A DNA stretch of 35,336 nucleotides, from NCBI GenBank assembly GCA_964632755.1, contig CAZWDT010000029.1, positions 1 to 35,336 of the forward strand, in the 5' to 3' direction. A model generated the notes under the pieces. That model was given only the letters and a program-made list of their open reading frames with translations, was not told the DNA's origin and searched no databases. Positions 1 through 7,410 of this stretch are shown here, piece after piece. Numbering within the stretch: the stretch's first letter is position 1; every line of letters begins with the position of its first letter. The translations under genes and the position numbers were made by a program. The stretch comes from JAFGMR01 sp964632755 (GTDB lineage: Archaea > Halobacteriota > Methanosarcinia > Methanotrichales > Methanotrichaceae).

Positions 1-92
1 CCTTTGTGGTTAGGTTTCTTGTAACAAGAAATTTTACATGAGATCGCAAGCTATAAACGGGTTATAGAAACTCCAACCTATTTCAGAATCAC
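1..92 (-). pseudogene. Decayed copy of the small ORF at 4016-4198
   Basis: Read on the minus strand, this stretch repeats the beginning of the 60-aa ORF at 4016-4198. The best core (67-92 against the segment near 4160-4185) matches at 23 of 26 bases, and weaker similarity continues leftward to about position 37. Here the frame reads VILK, stop, VGVSIT, against VILKSVGVSMT in the other copy, and it lacks the ATG and ribosome binding site. It is therefore a broken copy. Its right end stops abruptly at about 92, just before the inverted repeat that follows the DUF262 gene. The function of the parent ORF is unknown. Confidence 0.5.
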
Positions 93-130
93 GACCCACT
101 AGGGAGAGTTCAGAATATTCTGTGTGGGTC
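93..130. repeat. Inverted repeat with inner palindrome at the end of the DUF262 gene
   Basis: The arms GACCCAC (93-99) and GTGGGTC (124-130) are perfect inverted repeats. Between them sits the perfect 12-base palindrome CAGAATATTCTG (111-122). The structure overlaps the stop codon of the DUF262 gene (129-131). It could be an RNA hairpin marking the 3' end of that transcript, a protein-binding site, or the edge of an insertion. No T-run follows on the minus strand, so it is not a classic intrinsic terminator. Confidence 0.5.
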
Positions 131-2390
131 ATACGTCAAATCTTTGTTTGATGTAGTCCTGGGTCTGGCTGGGGCTAAGTTCGGTCGTGGATGGTCCTGT
201 TCGAATGAAAAAGCGTTCTGTGTTGTCATCTTTCAGGAATATTGGTGTGGGGGCTTTTCGGCATTTGACAACCATCACGCGGCTGTCGTCATGATCATCA
301 AAACGGACATGGAGGCTTGTCACTGCCTGTATCCCCATGCGTGCCTTGACGATATTCACCAGATGCAGGTTCATCTTATCTTCATTGTCAAATTCATCCA
401 CCTTGATACCTACGGGGCTTCCATCATCGGAGACACCCACCACGAGCGTGCCGCCGTTGGTGTTCAAAAATCCTGCCAGAGTTTTAAGTACAGCTAACTC
501 CATGCGCGGATCTCTACTGCCAGTATGCAGATTAGTGCGCAGGGTGGATTTGAACTCCAAATCTTCCGATTCGCCATTTATAATCACCCGCGACAGATCA
601 AACTCTACAGCTGTTGTATCGTCTTCGATTTCTCCAGCTATAAGGGTCGCATAGCCTTCGGCGATAACTTGGGCCATAAGCTCGCGACGCTTTTCCAGGA
701 AATCGCGAAACTCTAGATGTTCCCAGTTGGGAGGCAGGGCGTGCAGGCGATACATACGTTCGAGTTCCGCCTGGCCTAATCGCGCTCTCATCTCTGGCAG
801 ATAATCCGACGGTTCTTGGTCTGATATATCTGAATTGTCGCCCCACTCAACCAGGGCATAGTTTGCGATCTGGTTGGTATCGCGGACGGCGTTAATGCCC
901 AGCTTACTCAAATAGCCCTTGGGGAAGAGGTGATGCCGCTCCACGGCGCTGCGAGTAGCGCTAATGGACGGATCCAGCAGATCGGCCACTTTGATCTTGG
1001 AGAACAGCGTCCGCGCATCCAGGAGGACAAGGGCCGCATGATAAGCAAACAGCGAGGGGCTGCGCGGCGATGAGGTTGCCAAATCGTTGGGTAGCGACAC
1101 CGCCCAAAAATCATTTGTGAGCGTTATATCGCAGATATTGTTAAGCATCTTCACAAAGCCATCGGCCGTGTTTACATCACGCAGCCGAGCCAGATCAAAC
1201 TCCATGGCCGATTCCGGCGAGCCAGTAAAGCGTCCGGTCACTGCCGACATGAAAAACCAGCGTGCTATAACCTGGCGCAAATCAGATTCCTTCACATTAT
1301 ACTCGGTGCGGCCGATCAGATAAAGCATATAGGAGAACAAGAGGTTGTTCTGAGAGCTGATCATCTTGCCGCTGCGAAAACCTGCCTGACGAATGCAGTT
1401 CATAAAGTCGTGCCAGTATTGCAGATTAAGAACTCGCTGCTGAGCATCCTTGAGTAGTTCAAATTGCTGCTCACGACGCTCTTCACTGAACTTCTCGGTT
1501 TCCAGATCCTTGCCACGCAAAATTGAATATATATACTTCAATCGAGCGCGTTTGAATGCGATGCCTACGCCGACTCGCAACAATTGATCTGGCGACGGCT
1601 CGATAAAATAGTTGAACGGTGATGCCGCGCCTTTCGAAGGTTTACGGGATTCGCGGCAGAACTCCTCCAGAGCTGCCCGCCCTTCATCCCAAAACACCGA
1701 CATCAGGGTGAGAATAAAGTCGGCCTGATTCAAGGGCGTGCCTTTGCTGTTGATGCGAACAAATACATCAGATACTGCTTCTTCATCGATATCGGAGGCC
1801 AGTTCAAGCGCCGTAAAAGGGAAACTCAGCAACCCTTGCAGTTTCAGAATTCGGTCTTCAATAGCCAATTCCTCGGCTTCAGTTACCTCACGCACGGTCC
1901 GAAGATTATCAAGATACTCTTTAATAATCCGCGTGATCTTAGCATCCTCACTCCACACTGCAGAGATGTCATGGATGAACGACTTGTCACGACGGATGGC
2001 CGCGTCGGCCACCTCAAACTTCTCTTCCACGGGATTGAAGGCGATCTCAATGCGCTCGGTTTTGAAGTTCTCGCGCAACACCGGCACACCCTTGATGACA
2101 GCATACAAGGATGTCAGACGCTGTTGGCCATCCACAATGACCAGGCGCGGTGTCTTCTGCTTGTTGTCGGTGCCGATTGTGCGCTCCTTATTCCAGGACG
2201 TCCCATTCTGCCAGAACAACAGGTAGCCCACAGGGTAGCCCTTGTACATGGAATCGAATAGGTCACGCGCCTTGGCGTTCTTCCAGACGAAGGGTCGCTG
2301 AATGTCAGGCAGACCAATTTCGCCGAGAGCGACGTTATTCACCAGCGTGTCAAGATCGTAATCAACTTTGTTAAAGACTGTTTTGCTCAT
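129..2390 (-). CDS. DUF262-HNH-AlbA_2 fusion protein, type IV restriction-like
   Basis: A 753-aa protein with three recognisable parts. Residues about 10-240 are a DUF262 (GmrS/SspE-type) domain, with QRPFVW at 31-36 and the hallmark DGQQRLTSL at 87-95, which in this family binds or hydrolyses nucleotide. Residues about 480-540 carry an HNH/DUF1524-like nuclease motif, RHHLFPK at 485-491, followed by conserved Asn residues. Residues about 607-735 form an AlbA_2 (Schlafen-like) domain ending FFIRTGPSTTEL. DUF262-DUF1524 proteins such as GmrSD and SspE restrict phage with modified DNA; a C-terminal AlbA_2 module is an uncommon addition. The ATG at 2390 follows a GGAG ribosome binding site about 10 bases upstream. 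It is the last gene of the minus-strand island, 23 bp after the HsdR stub. A nuclease or NTPase defence role is inferred from the family. Confidence 0.85.
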   Translation of the reverse strand: MSKTVFNKVDYDLDTLVNNVALGEIGLPDIQRPFVWKNAKARDLFDSMYKGYPVGYLLFWQNGTSWNKERTIGTDNKQKTPRLVIVDGQQRLTSLYAVIKGVPVLRENFKTERIEIAFNPVEEKFEVADAAIRRDKSFIHDISAVWSEDAKITRIIKEYLDNLRTVREVTEAEELAIEDRILKLQGLLSFPFTALELASDIDEEAVSDVFVRINSKGTPLNQADFILTLMSVFWDEGRAALEEFCRESRKPSKGAASPFNYFIEPSPDQLLRVGVGIAFKRARLKYIYSILRGKDLETEKFSEERREQQFELLKDAQQRVLNLQYWHDFMNCIRQAGFRSGKMISSQNNLLFSYMLYLIGRTEYNVKESDLRQVIARWFFMSAVTGRFTGSPESAMEFDLARLRDVNTADGFVKMLNNICDITLTNDFWAVSLPNDLATSSPRSPSLFAYHAALVLLDARTLFSKIKVADLLDPSISATRSAVERHHLFPKGYLSKLGINAVRDTNQIANYALVEWGDNSDISDQEPSDYLPEMRARLGQAELERMYRLHALPPNWEHLEFRDFLEKRRELMAQVIAEGYATLIAGEIEDDTTAVEFDLSRVIINGESEDLEFKSTLRTNLHTGSRDPRMELAVLKTLAGFLNTNGGTLVVGVSDDGSPVGIKVDEFDNEDKMNLHLVNIVKARMGIQAVTSLHVRFDDHDDSRVMVVKCRKAPTPIFLKDDNTERFFIRTGPSTTELSPSQTQDYIKQRFDV

Positions 2391-2413
2391 GCGTTGTTCT
2401 CTCCTCAGGCAGG

Positions 2414-2788
2414 TTATGGTTGATCTCCAGACTTGGTCTCGGCCCCAATTTTCCGCCCTTCTTTATTGGACTGGAGGATGATCTTGGCGCCGTCTTTCAG
2501 GAGTCGATAGATCACCCGATTTGCTTGGGGGAGATTCAGGGCGCTTCGCCCATGTATCATCTCCTCAATGATGAAGAGGACCGCCTCGGATGGGATCACG
2601 GGATTTTGGCTCTTCTCCTCCGAGAGGAGGTTTGAAACCAGGACCACCTCGCCGGAGTTCTCCCTGCCCAGAGTTCCTCCTGAGCCATAGACCTCGTGGA
2701 AGCAGTTGACCGCCTGCCAGCCCAAGTCCCGAAAGAGGGAGATTGCGGGCTGCTCGATCAGGCAAAGCTCGGAATAGTCAGACGTCGT
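2414..2788 (-). pseudogene. hsdR: Truncated type I restriction HsdR N-terminus
   Basis: On the minus strand this frame reads DYSELCLIEQPAISLF, then GWQAVNCFHEVYG...GTLGRE...EVVL and NRVIYRLLKDGAKI. This is the conserved opening of one family of type I restriction R subunits, before the nuclease and helicase domains. It stops after about 120 residues (a complete HsdR has about 1000), so the nuclease, Walker A and DEAD-box parts are gone. There is no ATG or GTG before the conserved start. The frame runs out of the 3' end of fic and overlaps its stop codon; the only internal candidate is a TTG at 2725. The sequence differs from the intact HsdR at 4260-7256, so it comes from a second type I system. 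Confidence 0.75.
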
Positions 2789-3917
2789 TTTTATCTCCCC
2801 CTCTTGGCATTGCCGATAAGCTGCCGATGTATTGCCGATAAATTGCCGATAACTGATAGCTTCGTGCCCGTCTTGAGGAATCTGCCACCTCCAGCCAGCC
2901 CTCGTCCACCCAGGCCCTCAGCAGATTTCTGGCCATCCTCTCGGAGAGGGCAAGCTCAACTGCCACGTCTGCGGAAGTGATATTCTCCTTTGTGGCGAAC
3001 AGCCCCAAGATCCTTCTGGCCCTGTGGTCCAGGCAGCGCAGCTCCTCGGGCTCTGCAGGAACTTTCTGCTCTGCACATCTGAGGGCCTTCTGCCTTGCAG
3101 CCTCGAAGACCTCTGCCAGGGTCCGGATGAAGTACTCCAGCCAGGAGGTCAAGTCAGCCTCGCTCCGTCCGAAGTAGTAGTTATGATGAGGGTGAGTGGA
3201 TAAGGCTTGGTAGTAGCCCTGCAGATCGCGAGCGTAGTGCTCTTCCAGGGAGAAGAATCCGTTCAGGCCAAAGCCGCCCCGGTGAAGGATGAAGGTTGCG
3301 AGCAGGCGGGCCGTCCTGCCGTTTCCGTCGTAGTAGGGGTGGATGGTCACGAACTGGTAGTGTATCAGCCCGGCTATCAGAGGCGCGGGCAGCCCATCGG
3401 CCTCCGCCTTGCTAGCCCACTTGACCATCGAGGCCATCAGGCCGGGGACGTCATTTGCCTCCGGCGGCAGATAGATCAGACTGCCTGTAGACGAGTCTCT
3501 TATGGCGTTCTGGCCGTCCCTGTAAGGCGATGGCTTAGCCTTCGGGCCGCGCTCGACCATGCCGTGAAGCTTGCGGATCATATCTTCGGTCAGAGGCTTC
3601 TTCTTTTTGGCCCATTCCTCGACGCGCAAGAGGGCGTGCCAGTAGCTTCTAACCTCGCCGACGTCCCTCTCCCTGCCCTGGATGCTGAAGCTCTCGTCGT
3701 CGATGACCCTTTCTGCCTCGTCCAGTGACAGCCGGTTTCCTTCGATGAAGGTCGAGAAGTGGGCTGCCCTGACGCGGGCAAGGCTTCTTAGCTCGGCTTC
3801 AGCGGCCGGTGTAAGTGGCGTGTGGTCCACCAGGGCGCAGGCTGCCTTGATCTGCATCAGGCCCTGGAGGATGACGGGGGTCAGGGCGTACTTTGGGGTC
3901 CAGGCGGGGGCGGTCAT
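2778..3917 (-). CDS. Class II Fic family AMP-transferase
   Basis: A 379-aa Fic/DOC protein. The catalytic Fic motif HPYYDGNGRTAR lies at 193-204, including the catalytic His, the acidic metal ligand and GNGR. The self-inhibition motif STFIEGN at 55-61 lies N-terminal to the Fic core, which makes this a class II Fic whose inhibitory helix blocks ATP unless relieved. The flap segment is near 141-153 (DSSTGSLIYLPPE). A winged-helix module follows at about 297-360. Such proteins transfer AMP from ATP to target proteins, and they are often found inside type I restriction loci, as here. The ATG at 3917 has AAGGAGG-type purines only on the opposite strand, so initiation is not well supported. The last 25 or so residues are encoded by an 11-bp tandem repeat and may be a recent, unconserved tail. 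Confidence 0.9.
   Translation of the reverse strand: MTAPAWTPKYALTPVILQGLMQIKAACALVDHTPLTPAAEAELRSLARVRAAHFSTFIEGNRLSLDEAERVIDDESFSIQGRERDVGEVRSYWHALLRVEEWAKKKKPLTEDMIRKLHGMVERGPKAKPSPYRDGQNAIRDSSTGSLIYLPPEANDVPGLMASMVKWASKAEADGLPAPLIAGLIHYQFVTIHPYYDGNGRTARLLATFILHRGGFGLNGFFSLEEHYARDLQGYYQALSTHPHHNYYFGRSEADLTSWLEYFIRTLAEVFEAARQKALRCAEQKVPAEPEELRCLDHRARRILGLFATKENITSADVAVELALSERMARNLLRAWVDEGWLEVADSSRRARSYQLSAIYRQYIGSLSAMPRGGDKNDV
2810..2853. repeat. Four-unit 11-bp tandem repeat at the 3' end of fic
   Basis: Units start at 2810, 2821, 2832 and 2843 with an exact 11-base period: TTGCCGATAAG, CTGCCGATGTA, TTGCCGATAAA and TTGCCGATAAC. Because 11 is not a multiple of three, the encoded Fic tail is not repetitive. 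The array lies just before the fic stop and the first conserved codon of the HsdR stub. Confidence 0.85.
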
Positions 3918-4015
3918 GGGAAGGAGGTCCTATTTAACCATGGGGGGAGGTCGAAGAGGACAATATCTGGTTGCTGTTTCACCGAGTTGGGGTGGTCGTT
4001 AGCGTAATTCTTGCT

Positions 4016-4198
4016 TCAATTTTGGCATCTCGTCGGTCGTGAATTCGTTATGGGTTGGAATTTTCTGAAGTTCTTGAATACGCCATCATCGAATAGCGAT
4101 TGTCCCAGAGAATCCCTCATGATGATCCTTAATGCGACCGCGAGCTGAAGAGAGGTCATCGAAACTCCAACCGATTTCAATATCACTTCATTCGTCAT
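4016..4198 (-). CDS. Small hypothetical protein (60 aa) of the island
   Basis: A 60-aa ORF of unknown function that I do not recognise. The ATG at 4198 has a GGAG ribosome binding site about 8 bases upstream. The start is moderately hydrophobic and helical (VILKSVGVSMTSLQLAVALRIIM), the end polar and basic. It lies 61 bp after the stop of hsdR. A degenerate second copy of its first 55 or so bases, with in-frame stops, sits at 1-92, so the sequence has been duplicated within the island. That could mean a small gene family, an addiction-type gene, or the trace of a repeated element. The flanks (3918-4015 and 4199-4259) hold nothing further that I can identify. Confidence 0.4.
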   Translation of the reverse strand: MTNEVILKSVGVSMTSLQLAVALRIIMRDSLGQSLFDDGVFKNFRKFQPITNSRPTRCQN

Positions 4199-4259
4199 GT
4201 GATTTCTCCATTTGGTTCACATTGCTTAACTCACTGTCTACCCAAGGGGGTTCACTCCA

Positions 4260-7256
4260 CTATGTGGCCTTTACCGTGCCCTCATAGGTCAGCGAGAAGA
4301 CGGTATCCTTTAGCCAGCGTCGAAACGATTCGTTATCCATGAAATGCCTGTAAAGCTCTGTGTCGTCTCTCAGAAGCGCATTCATAACCCGGTCCAGCGC
4401 ATTGTCGTGCTCAATGCGGGCGTTCTGCATGTCAGATTGCCTTCGTGCATTCTGATAGGCGCTGTCCTCCGCCACCATGGCTGGAATCTCCTCGGTGATG
4501 AGCTTGTACACACGGTCGGCATCGGTCCAGTTGATATTGCCGAACTGTTCGTTGAAGGCTTTGATGATGTTAGAGAGCAGCTCGAGCTCGGGCTCGGACT
4601 TGCTTCCACCCCCGCTTGTGGGAACGGGCATGATCTCCTCGCCCCCATTACTGAGCAGGATACTCATGGCCGACTGCTTCTCAACCCGGTAGCTGTCCAT
4701 GTCTATCGCCTCCAGGATGCCCTTCGAGAGGTCCTCCTCCTTCGGAGCTGGCAACTTTGGCACAAGGAAGTTCAGGAAGATCGAGAGCTTCTCCCACATG
4801 GCGTTTGTGAAAGGCAGAATCGAGGAGAGGAATCCATAGGTGCGCAAGAAGGCCTTGGCCTTTCCCTTGAAGTCCACCTGCCCATCTTCGTTCAGGTCTT
4901 TATAGTCCGCAACACAGGCATCGAGAATCGGGTCCAGTTGCTCACGGTCGGCCCCGCCCAAGTAGAGCTGCACGAACTCGTCCACATGCTCGGGTGCATA
5001 TACCTGATAACCATCCAGATCAGCCTGCAGGTCGTGGAGCTTGTTTGGGTCGGTCTCCTCAGCAAGGATCGTCGTCTGGTAGTAGGGCTCGAAGGCCTTT
5101 TGGATTGTATCTGCGTCGTTCATGAAGTCCAATACGAAGGTGTCATGCTTCTTTGGATGGGCACGGTTCAGGCGCGAGAGCGTCTGAACCGCCTTCACAC
5201 CCGAGAGAATCTTATCCACATACATAGTATGCAAGAGCGGCTCGTCGTAGCCTGTTTGAAACTTGTCGGCGCAGATCAGGAAGCGATGAGGATCCTCGCG
5301 GATCTTATCGGCAATACGGCTCGATGGAAAGCCGTTAAGCGACGCCTCGGTGACCTTGGTTTCAGCATACTCATGCTCCCCCGAAAAGGCGACGATGGCG
5401 CGATAGGGGCTTTTGAGTTCCCGCAAATAGGCCTGGAAGGCGAGGAAATACTGGATAGCCCGCTCGATTCCGCTCGTCACTACCATTGCCCGCGCCTGAC
5501 CACCGATCTTCCCAAAATCGATCACCTGCTCATAAAAATGGTCTACCATGATCTCGGCCTTGAGGCGGATTGCATGATCGTCGCTCTCGACGAACCGGCG
5601 CAACTTCTTCTGCGCCTTTCGTGTGTCGAATTGAGGATCATCCTCGATCTTCTTGACCAGCCTGTAGTAGCTCTTGACCGGTATGTAGTGTGCCAGCACG
5701 TCTAGGATGAAGCCTTCCTGGATCGCTTGCTTCATGGTGTAGCTATGAAACGGCCGGTGCTTGATGACACCGCCAGCCTCGTATGGGTCGCCAAAGATCT
5801 CGAGCGTCTTGTTCTTTGGCGTTGCTGTGAAGGCGAAGTAGCTGGCGTTAGGGAGGAGCTTTCTCGCCTTCATGATTCGATTGATATGGTCCTCGAAGGT
5901 CTCGTCCTCATCGTCATCGCCGAACTCAGAGAGAGCCCTGTTCAATGCAGTCGAAGACTGGCCCCCCTGGCTTGAGTGCGCCTCGTCGATTATGATAGCG
6001 AACCTTCGCCCTCGGTGCTCTGCTCCAATCTCTTCCAATATGAACGGGAACTTCTGGATGGTAGAGATGATTATCTTCTTGCCGCCCTCGATGAAATTCC
6101 GGAGATTTTCCGAATGTTCAGCGTGGCCGACTGTCGCCTTCACCTGAGTGAACTGTTTGATGGTGTCCCGAATCTGCCGGTCAAGTATGCGCCTATCGGT
6201 GACAACGATGATCGAGTCGAAGACGGGCTTGCCATCCCTCTGTAATCCGATCAACTGGTGGGCGAGCCAGGCGATGGAGTTGGATTTGCCACTTCCTGCC
6301 GAGTGCTGGATGAGATACCGCTTGCCTGCCCCGTTCTCGGCTGCGTGGCTCAAGAGGTTTCTTACTACATCGAGCTGGTGATAGCGCGGGAAGATTAGCT
6401 TCCGGGACTTCTTGCCGGTCTTTGAATCCTTCTCCTCCACAACTTGGGCGTAGTTCTCGATAATATCGGTGAGGCTCTCGCGGGTGAGGATCCGTTTCCA
6501 CAGGAAGTCTGCCTTGAGCCCCTCAGGATTGGGGGGGTTTCCGGCTCCATCATTCCAGCCCTGGTTGAAGGGCAGGAACCATGATGCTTTGCCCTTGAGA
6601 TGAGTGCAAAAGAGGACCTCGGTATCATCCACCGCAAAGTGGGCTATGCAGCGGCCGAACTCGAAGAGCTTCTCTCGCGGGTCGCGGTCGAGCATGTACT
6701 CTTGTACCGCGTCTGCTGCCGTTTGCTTGGTCAGGTTGTTCTTGAGCTCGAATGTGAAGACCGGCAGCCCGTTGATGAAGAGAGCGAGGTCAAGCGCCCT
6801 ATGGGACTCGTCCCGGCTATAGCCGAGCTGACGGGTGACGCTGAAGCGATTCTGAGCATAGAGTGCCGTTGCCGTCTCATTGCCCGGCGACGGCTTGCCG
6901 TAAAAGAGGTCGAGGTCGTGCGGCCCGTCCTTGATCCCATTGCGCAGCACGTCGATTATGCCGCGCTTGCTGATCTCTCCTTGCAGGCGTGAGAGGAACT
7001 TGCGCCGTGCAGGGCCGTCCTGGCCTAGGTCTAGCTCCTCGGCCGCCTCTGCTTGGGTCTCCTGCAGGAAGGCCGAAAGCTGCGCCAGGTCTATGCAATA
7101 CCCGCGGTCATAGTCCTCGGGCGCGCCGCAGATCCAGCCTTTGCCAGAGACAAGCGGCCACTCTTGCACAGGCCCGGCCCCCGTATCGCAGGGCAAGCCG
7201 GTCATACCGATGCAGATCAGCCGCTCAAGGCCTCGTTCACTGGTATCGGTTCTCAT
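4260..7256 (-). CDS. hsdR: Type I restriction enzyme R subunit (HsdR)
   Basis: A 998-aa, full-length HsdR, the translocase-endonuclease subunit of a type I restriction system. The N-terminal PD-(D/E)xK nuclease region includes D156 and the E170-x-K172 pair in FELKN. The SF2 helicase follows: Walker A HSAGSGKS at 318-325, DEAH at 424-427, motif III TATP at 477-480, then a second RecA-like lobe and a C-terminal helical region that binds the methylase complex. No frameshift is visible. The ATG at 7256 follows a purine stretch (GAGGGGGC). It lies downstream of hsdM, the TIGR02391 gene, the hsdS remnant and the AlbA_2 gene, separated from the last by a 154-bp repeat-bearing gap. Without HsdS it should not reach a specific target, so it may be silent unless another HsdS is supplied in trans. 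Confidence 0.95.
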   Translation of the reverse strand: MRTDTSERGLERLICIGMTGLPCDTGAGPVQEWPLVSGKGWICGAPEDYDRGYCIDLAQLSAFLQETQAEAAEELDLGQDGPARRKFLSRLQGEISKRGIIDVLRNGIKDGPHDLDLFYGKPSPGNETATALYAQNRFSVTRQLGYSRDESHRALDLALFINGLPVFTFELKNNLTKQTAADAVQEYMLDRDPREKLFEFGRCIAHFAVDDTEVLFCTHLKGKASWFLPFNQGWNDGAGNPPNPEGLKADFLWKRILTRESLTDIIENYAQVVEEKDSKTGKKSRKLIFPRYHQLDVVRNLLSHAAENGAGKRYLIQHSAGSGKSNSIAWLAHQLIGLQRDGKPVFDSIIVVTDRRILDRQIRDTIKQFTQVKATVGHAEHSENLRNFIEGGKKIIISTIQKFPFILEEIGAEHRGRRFAIIIDEAHSSQGGQSSTALNRALSEFGDDDEDETFEDHINRIMKARKLLPNASYFAFTATPKNKTLEIFGDPYEAGGVIKHRPFHSYTMKQAIQEGFILDVLAHYIPVKSYYRLVKKIEDDPQFDTRKAQKKLRRFVESDDHAIRLKAEIMVDHFYEQVIDFGKIGGQARAMVVTSGIERAIQYFLAFQAYLRELKSPYRAIVAFSGEHEYAETKVTEASLNGFPSSRIADKIREDPHRFLICADKFQTGYDEPLLHTMYVDKILSGVKAVQTLSRLNRAHPKKHDTFVLDFMNDADTIQKAFEPYYQTTILAEETDPNKLHDLQADLDGYQVYAPEHVDEFVQLYLGGADREQLDPILDACVADYKDLNEDGQVDFKGKAKAFLRTYGFLSSILPFTNAMWEKLSIFLNFLVPKLPAPKEEDLSKGILEAIDMDSYRVEKQSAMSILLSNGGEEIMPVPTSGGGSKSEPELELLSNIIKAFNEQFGNINWTDADRVYKLITEEIPAMVAEDSAYQNARRQSDMQNARIEHDNALDRVMNALLRDDTELYRHFMDNESFRRWLKDTVFSLTYEGTVKAT

Positions 7257-7295
7257 TCAACTTGCCCCCTCGTCCAAAGCCCTAAAAGATTCTTG

Positions 7296-7408
7296 ATCAA
7301 GTAGCCATCAAGTACGGATCTAAGAGGTAAACCAGTATCAAGCTGGCATTCATCAAGATCTCCCTTATGAATATGGCATCGTCCCATCAAGTACCCATCA
7401 AGTACCGA
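7296..7408. repeat. Iteron-like repeats between the AlbA_2 gene and hsdR
   Basis: Two 23-bp segments, 7296-7318 and 7386-7408, match at 21 of 23 positions. Each contains two copies of ATCAAGTA spaced exactly 11 bp apart (starts 7296/7307 and 7386/7397). Further ATCAAG hexamers start at 7337 and 7352, giving six in about 110 bp. The block lies in the only sizeable gap of the hsd operon, directly upstream of hsdR, which suggests an operator or other protein-binding site controlling the nuclease gene. The frame also encodes two short VLDGYL strings, but I see no real protein here. Confidence 0.7.
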
Positions 7409-7410
7409 CC

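Noticed and set aside
4344..5705. 453-codon open frame on the plus strand across hsdR
   Set aside because: It is antisense to the well-conserved HsdR helicase, has no recognisable domain, and arises from the codon bias of the real gene.
7296..7408. Short CRISPR-like array
   Set aside because: The repeats are 23 bp with internal 11-bp periodicity, occur only twice, have a 67-bp spacer and no cas genes nearby.
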